A stretch of 64,000 nucleotides of DNA from Actinomadura rifamycini DSM 43936 (lineage in GTDB: Bacteria; Actinomycetota; Actinomycetes; Streptosporangiales; Streptosporangiaceae), in NCBI RefSeq assembly GCF_000425065.1, contig NZ_KE384301.1, positions 186,001 through 250,000 on the forward strand, in the 5' to 3' direction. Numbering within the stretch: the first letter of the stretch is position 1; each line of letters begins with the position of its first letter. Positions 62,097 to 64,000 of this stretch are shown here, piece after piece. The position numbers and the translations under genes are program-made. Under the pieces are notes generated by a model. The model worked only from the letters and a program-made list of their open reading frames with translations, was not told where the DNA came from and did not search any database.

Positions 62097-63479
62097 ATGA
62101 CGACGATCGCCACGACCAACCCCGCCACGGGGAAGGTCGAGAAGACCTTCGACGCGGCATCGGACGAGGAGGTCGACCGGCGCGTCGCGCTGGCGGCGGA
62201 GACCTTCGCGACCTACCGGAACACCGGCCTCGAGCAGCGGGCCGCGTGGATGAACGCGGCGGCCGACATCCTGGACCGGGAGGCGCGGGAGATCGGCGCC
62301 ATGCTCACCACGGAGATGGGCAAGACGCTCGCGGCCGCCGAGACCGAGGCGCGCAAGTGCGCGAAGGCGTGCCGGTTCTACGCCGGGCACGCGGCCGGGT
62401 TCCTCGCCGAGCACCGCCCCGCCGACCCCGCGGACGTGGGGGCGCGGGACGCGTACGTCCGCTACGAGCCGATGGGCCCGGTGCTGGCGGTGATGCCGTG
62501 GAACTTCCCGCTCTGGCAGGTGATCCGGTTCGCGGCGCCCGCGCTGATGGCGGGCAACGTCGGCCTGCTCAAGCACTCCTCGAACGTCCCGCAGACCGCG
62601 CTGTTCCTGGAGGACCTATTCCGCCGCGCCGGGTTCCCCGAGGGCGCGTTCCAGACGCTGCTCATCGGGTCGTCCAAGGTCGAGCGGGTCCTGCGCGACC
62701 CCCGGGTGAAGGCCGCCACGCTCACCGGCAGCGAGCCCGCCGGACGGTCGGTGGCCGCGATCGCCGGGGAGGAGATCAAGCCGACGGTGCTGGAGCTCGG
62801 CGGCAGCGACCCGTTCGTGGTCATGCCATCGGCCGACCTGGCGGCGGCCGCGCGGACCGCCGCCGACTCCCGGTGCCTCAACAACGGGCAGAGCTGCATC
62901 TCGGCGAAGCGGTTCATCGTCCACGAGGACTGCGCCGACGAGTTCCAGGAGCTCTTCGTCGAGGCCATGCGCGGCAAGCGGGTCGGCGACCCCATGGACC
63001 CGGACACCGACGTCGGCCCGCTGGTCGGCGAGGACGGCCGCGCCGGCGTCGAGGAGCTGGTCGCGGACGCCGTCGGCAAGGGCGCCCGCGTGCTGTGCGG
63101 GGGCGAGCGCCCCGACCGTCCCGGCTGGTACTACCCGCCGACGGTGATCGCGGACGTGACCACCGAGATGCGGATGTTCCACGAGGAGGTGTTCGGGCCG
63201 GTCGCGTCGCTGTTCCGGGTGCGCGGCGTCGACACGGCGATCGAGCTGGCGAACGCGACCGGCTTCGGGCTCGGCTCCAACGCGTGGACGCGCGACGACG
63301 CCGAACGGGACCGGTTCGTCCGGGAACTGGACGCCGGGCAGGTCTTCGTGAACGGGATGACGACCTCGTACCCGGAGCTTCCTTTCGGCGGCGTCAAGCG
63401 CTCCGGGTACGGGCGGGAGCTGTCCGCCGAGGGAATGCGCGAATTCTGCAACGCCAAGACGGTCTGGGCGGCCGCCTGA
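62097..63479 (+). CDS. NAD(P)-dependent succinate-semialdehyde-type dehydrogenase
   Basis: A 460-residue aldehyde dehydrogenase of the short GabD1/Sad class, which oxidises succinate semialdehyde or similar aldehydes. Catalytic cysteine in NNGQSCISAKRF (about 263), general-base glutamate in LELGGSDPF (about 229), and cofactor-binding VMPWNFPLWQVIRFAAPALMAGN. Substrate choice cannot be fixed by sequence. GGGAG lies upstream of the ATG. It is separate from the lactonase-like gene by a hairpin. Confidence 0.92.
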   Translation: MTTIATTNPATGKVEKTFDAASDEEVDRRVALAAETFATYRNTGLEQRAAWMNAAADILDREAREIGAMLTTEMGKTLAAAETEARKCAKACRFYAGHAAGFLAEHRPADPADVGARDAYVRYEPMGPVLAVMPWNFPLWQVIRFAAPALMAGNVGLLKHSSNVPQTALFLEDLFRRAGFPEGAFQTLLIGSSKVERVLRDPRVKAATLTGSEPAGRSVAAIAGEEIKPTVLELGGSDPFVVMPSADLAAAARTAADSRCLNNGQSCISAKRFIVHEDCADEFQELFVEAMRGKRVGDPMDPDTDVGPLVGEDGRAGVEELVADAVGKGARVLCGGERPDRPGWYYPPTVIADVTTEMRMFHEEVFGPVASLFRVRGVDTAIELANATGFGLGSNAWTRDDAERDRFVRELDAGQVFVNGMTTSYPELPFGGVKRSGYGRELSAEGMREFCNAKTVWAAA

Positions 63480-63486
63480 AATCACC

Positions 63487-63518
63487 GGCCCGAGTTTTCC
63501 CGGCGGAAATCCCGGGCC
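63487..63518 (+). terminator. two-step hairpin after the aldehyde dehydrogenase gene
   Basis: GGCCCG (63487-63492) pairs with 63513-63518 and TTTCC (63496-63500) pairs with GGAAA (63505-63509), giving an interrupted stem 8 bp after the stop codon. Confidence 0.55.
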
Positions 63519-63608
63519 GCAATCCGCGCACGGTTACGCCGCGGGTAATCGCCGCGGTGACCCGCGCGGTCATAGCGTCGTGGCATCGGCCCGAGGAAAG
63601 GAATCCCG

Positions 63609-64000
63609 ATGACCACGACCCCTTCCATCACCGAGAACCTCCCCGGCCGGGGCCTGCCCGCCGGCGGCGCCCGCCTGCTCCGCCTCGCGCTCCGCCTCGA
63701 CGCCGGCGTGACCGCCGCCAACGGCCTCGCCTACCTGGCGCTGGCGGGCCCGGTGGACGACCTCTTCGGCCTCGCCCCCGGGCCCGGACGCGCGCTCGGC
63801 GCGCTCCTGCTCGGCTACGCGGCGCTCGTCTGGGCGGTGTCGGTGCCCGCCCGGCCGAACCGGCTCGCCGTCACCGCCGTCGTCGAGGCCAACCTGCTGT
63901 GGACCGTCCTCAGCGTCGCGGCGGTCGTGCTGGGCTGGTTCGCGCTCACCACCGCGGGCGCCGTGTGGGCGGTGCTGCAGGCGATCGCGGTGGCGGGCTT
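63609..64000 (+). CDS. integral membrane protein, 3' end outside the window
   Basis: The ATG at 63609 has AAAGGA 6 bases upstream, and the frame is open to the window edge (about 130 residues so far). After an N-terminal soluble stretch of about 20 residues come four hydrophobic segments (about 32-48, 62-82, 90-110, 113-130) with short loops. The protein resembles small unannotated actinobacterial membrane proteins (MTTT... with LDAGVTAANGLAYLALAGP). No function is inferred; the gene is truncated here. Confidence 0.75.
   Translation, partial: MTTTPSITENLPGRGLPAGGARLLRLALRLDAGVTAANGLAYLALAGPVDDLFGLAPGPGRALGALLLGYAALVWAVSVPARPNRLAVTAVVEANLLWTVLSVAAVVLGWFALTTAGAVWAVLQAIAVAG

Overview
The window comes from a very high G+C actinobacterium. 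The block uvrC-rapZ-yvcK-whiA with gap-pgk-tpiA-secG and rbpA, together with a GarA/FtsR/bifunctional nuclease/MerR/gcvP block, is typical of filamentous Actinobacteria. Gene content suggests a Streptosporangiales or Thermomonosporaceae member (Actinomadura-like), but I infer the genus and did not test it. Codon use is uniformly GC-rich. I see no tRNA, rRNA, CRISPR array, prophage or insertion sequence. The window cuts a gene at each end.

Layout. (1) 1-5.1 kb: a truncated VWA-domain gene, then on the minus strand gap-pgk-tpiA-secG-rbpA, with a strong hairpin between gap and pgk. (2) 5.4-10.5 kb: a heparinase-like lipoprotein gene and a translationally coupled run of three paralogous membrane-protein genes of unknown function. 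(3) 10.6-15.7 kb: whiA, yvcK, rapZ and uvrC on the minus strand; UvrC carries a repetitive tail. (4) 15.9-24.9 kb: an MscS channel, a small membrane protein, two Rieske lipoproteins, uvrA, a TPR protein and a NarL-type two-component pair. (5) 25-34 kb: glycine riboswitch and gcvP, a flippase-like protein with an embedded pseudokinase, then MerR, bifunctional nuclease, FtsR and a GarA-like FHA protein, in the same order as the mycobacterial cluster. (6) 34-36.9 kb: a decayed MMPL transporter fragment and a divergent lysE/MocR pair with clear operator repeats. (7) 36.9-43.2 kb: a sugar-nucleotide/pseudo-mutase protein coupled to a CDP-alcohol phosphatidyltransferase, an orphan histidine kinase and NADP-type glutamate dehydrogenase. 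(8) 43.3-49.5 kb: TPP riboswitch and thiC, TetR, a phosphoesterase, and an AraC/NmrA/DUF1772 locus. (9) 49.5-56.2 kb: a carbohydrate locus. (10) 56.4-64 kb: EF-hand protein, pgi, acyl-CoA thioesterase, MFS exporter, beta-propeller lactonase-like protein, succinate-semialdehyde-type dehydrogenase and a truncated membrane protein.

The most coherent possible new system is region 9. A GntR regulator sits between a secreted beta-rich protein with a PfkB-family kinase on one side and an ascorbate-type PTS (EIIC, EIIB, EIIA) with a SIS-domain protein on the other. The gntR promoter carries a TGGT-N4-ACCA site over its -35 box and a 14-bp palindrome over its -10 box. The order suggests release of a sugar outside the cell, PTS import with phosphorylation, isomerisation and a second phosphorylation; the substrate is unknown. 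The second candidate is the paralogous triplet at 7.3-10.5 kb, in which two members share a C-terminal domain with a CF-x-NPLHG and CxxC signature.

Many convergent gene pairs end in hairpins that overlap their stop codons, and one intergenic element is a perfect 50-bp palindrome. Short tandem repeats of 12 to 15 bp occur at several places (uvrC 3' end, gcvP 3' end, upstream of the flippase gene, downstream of thiC, kinase 3' end), which suggests a slippage-prone, locally expanding genome.
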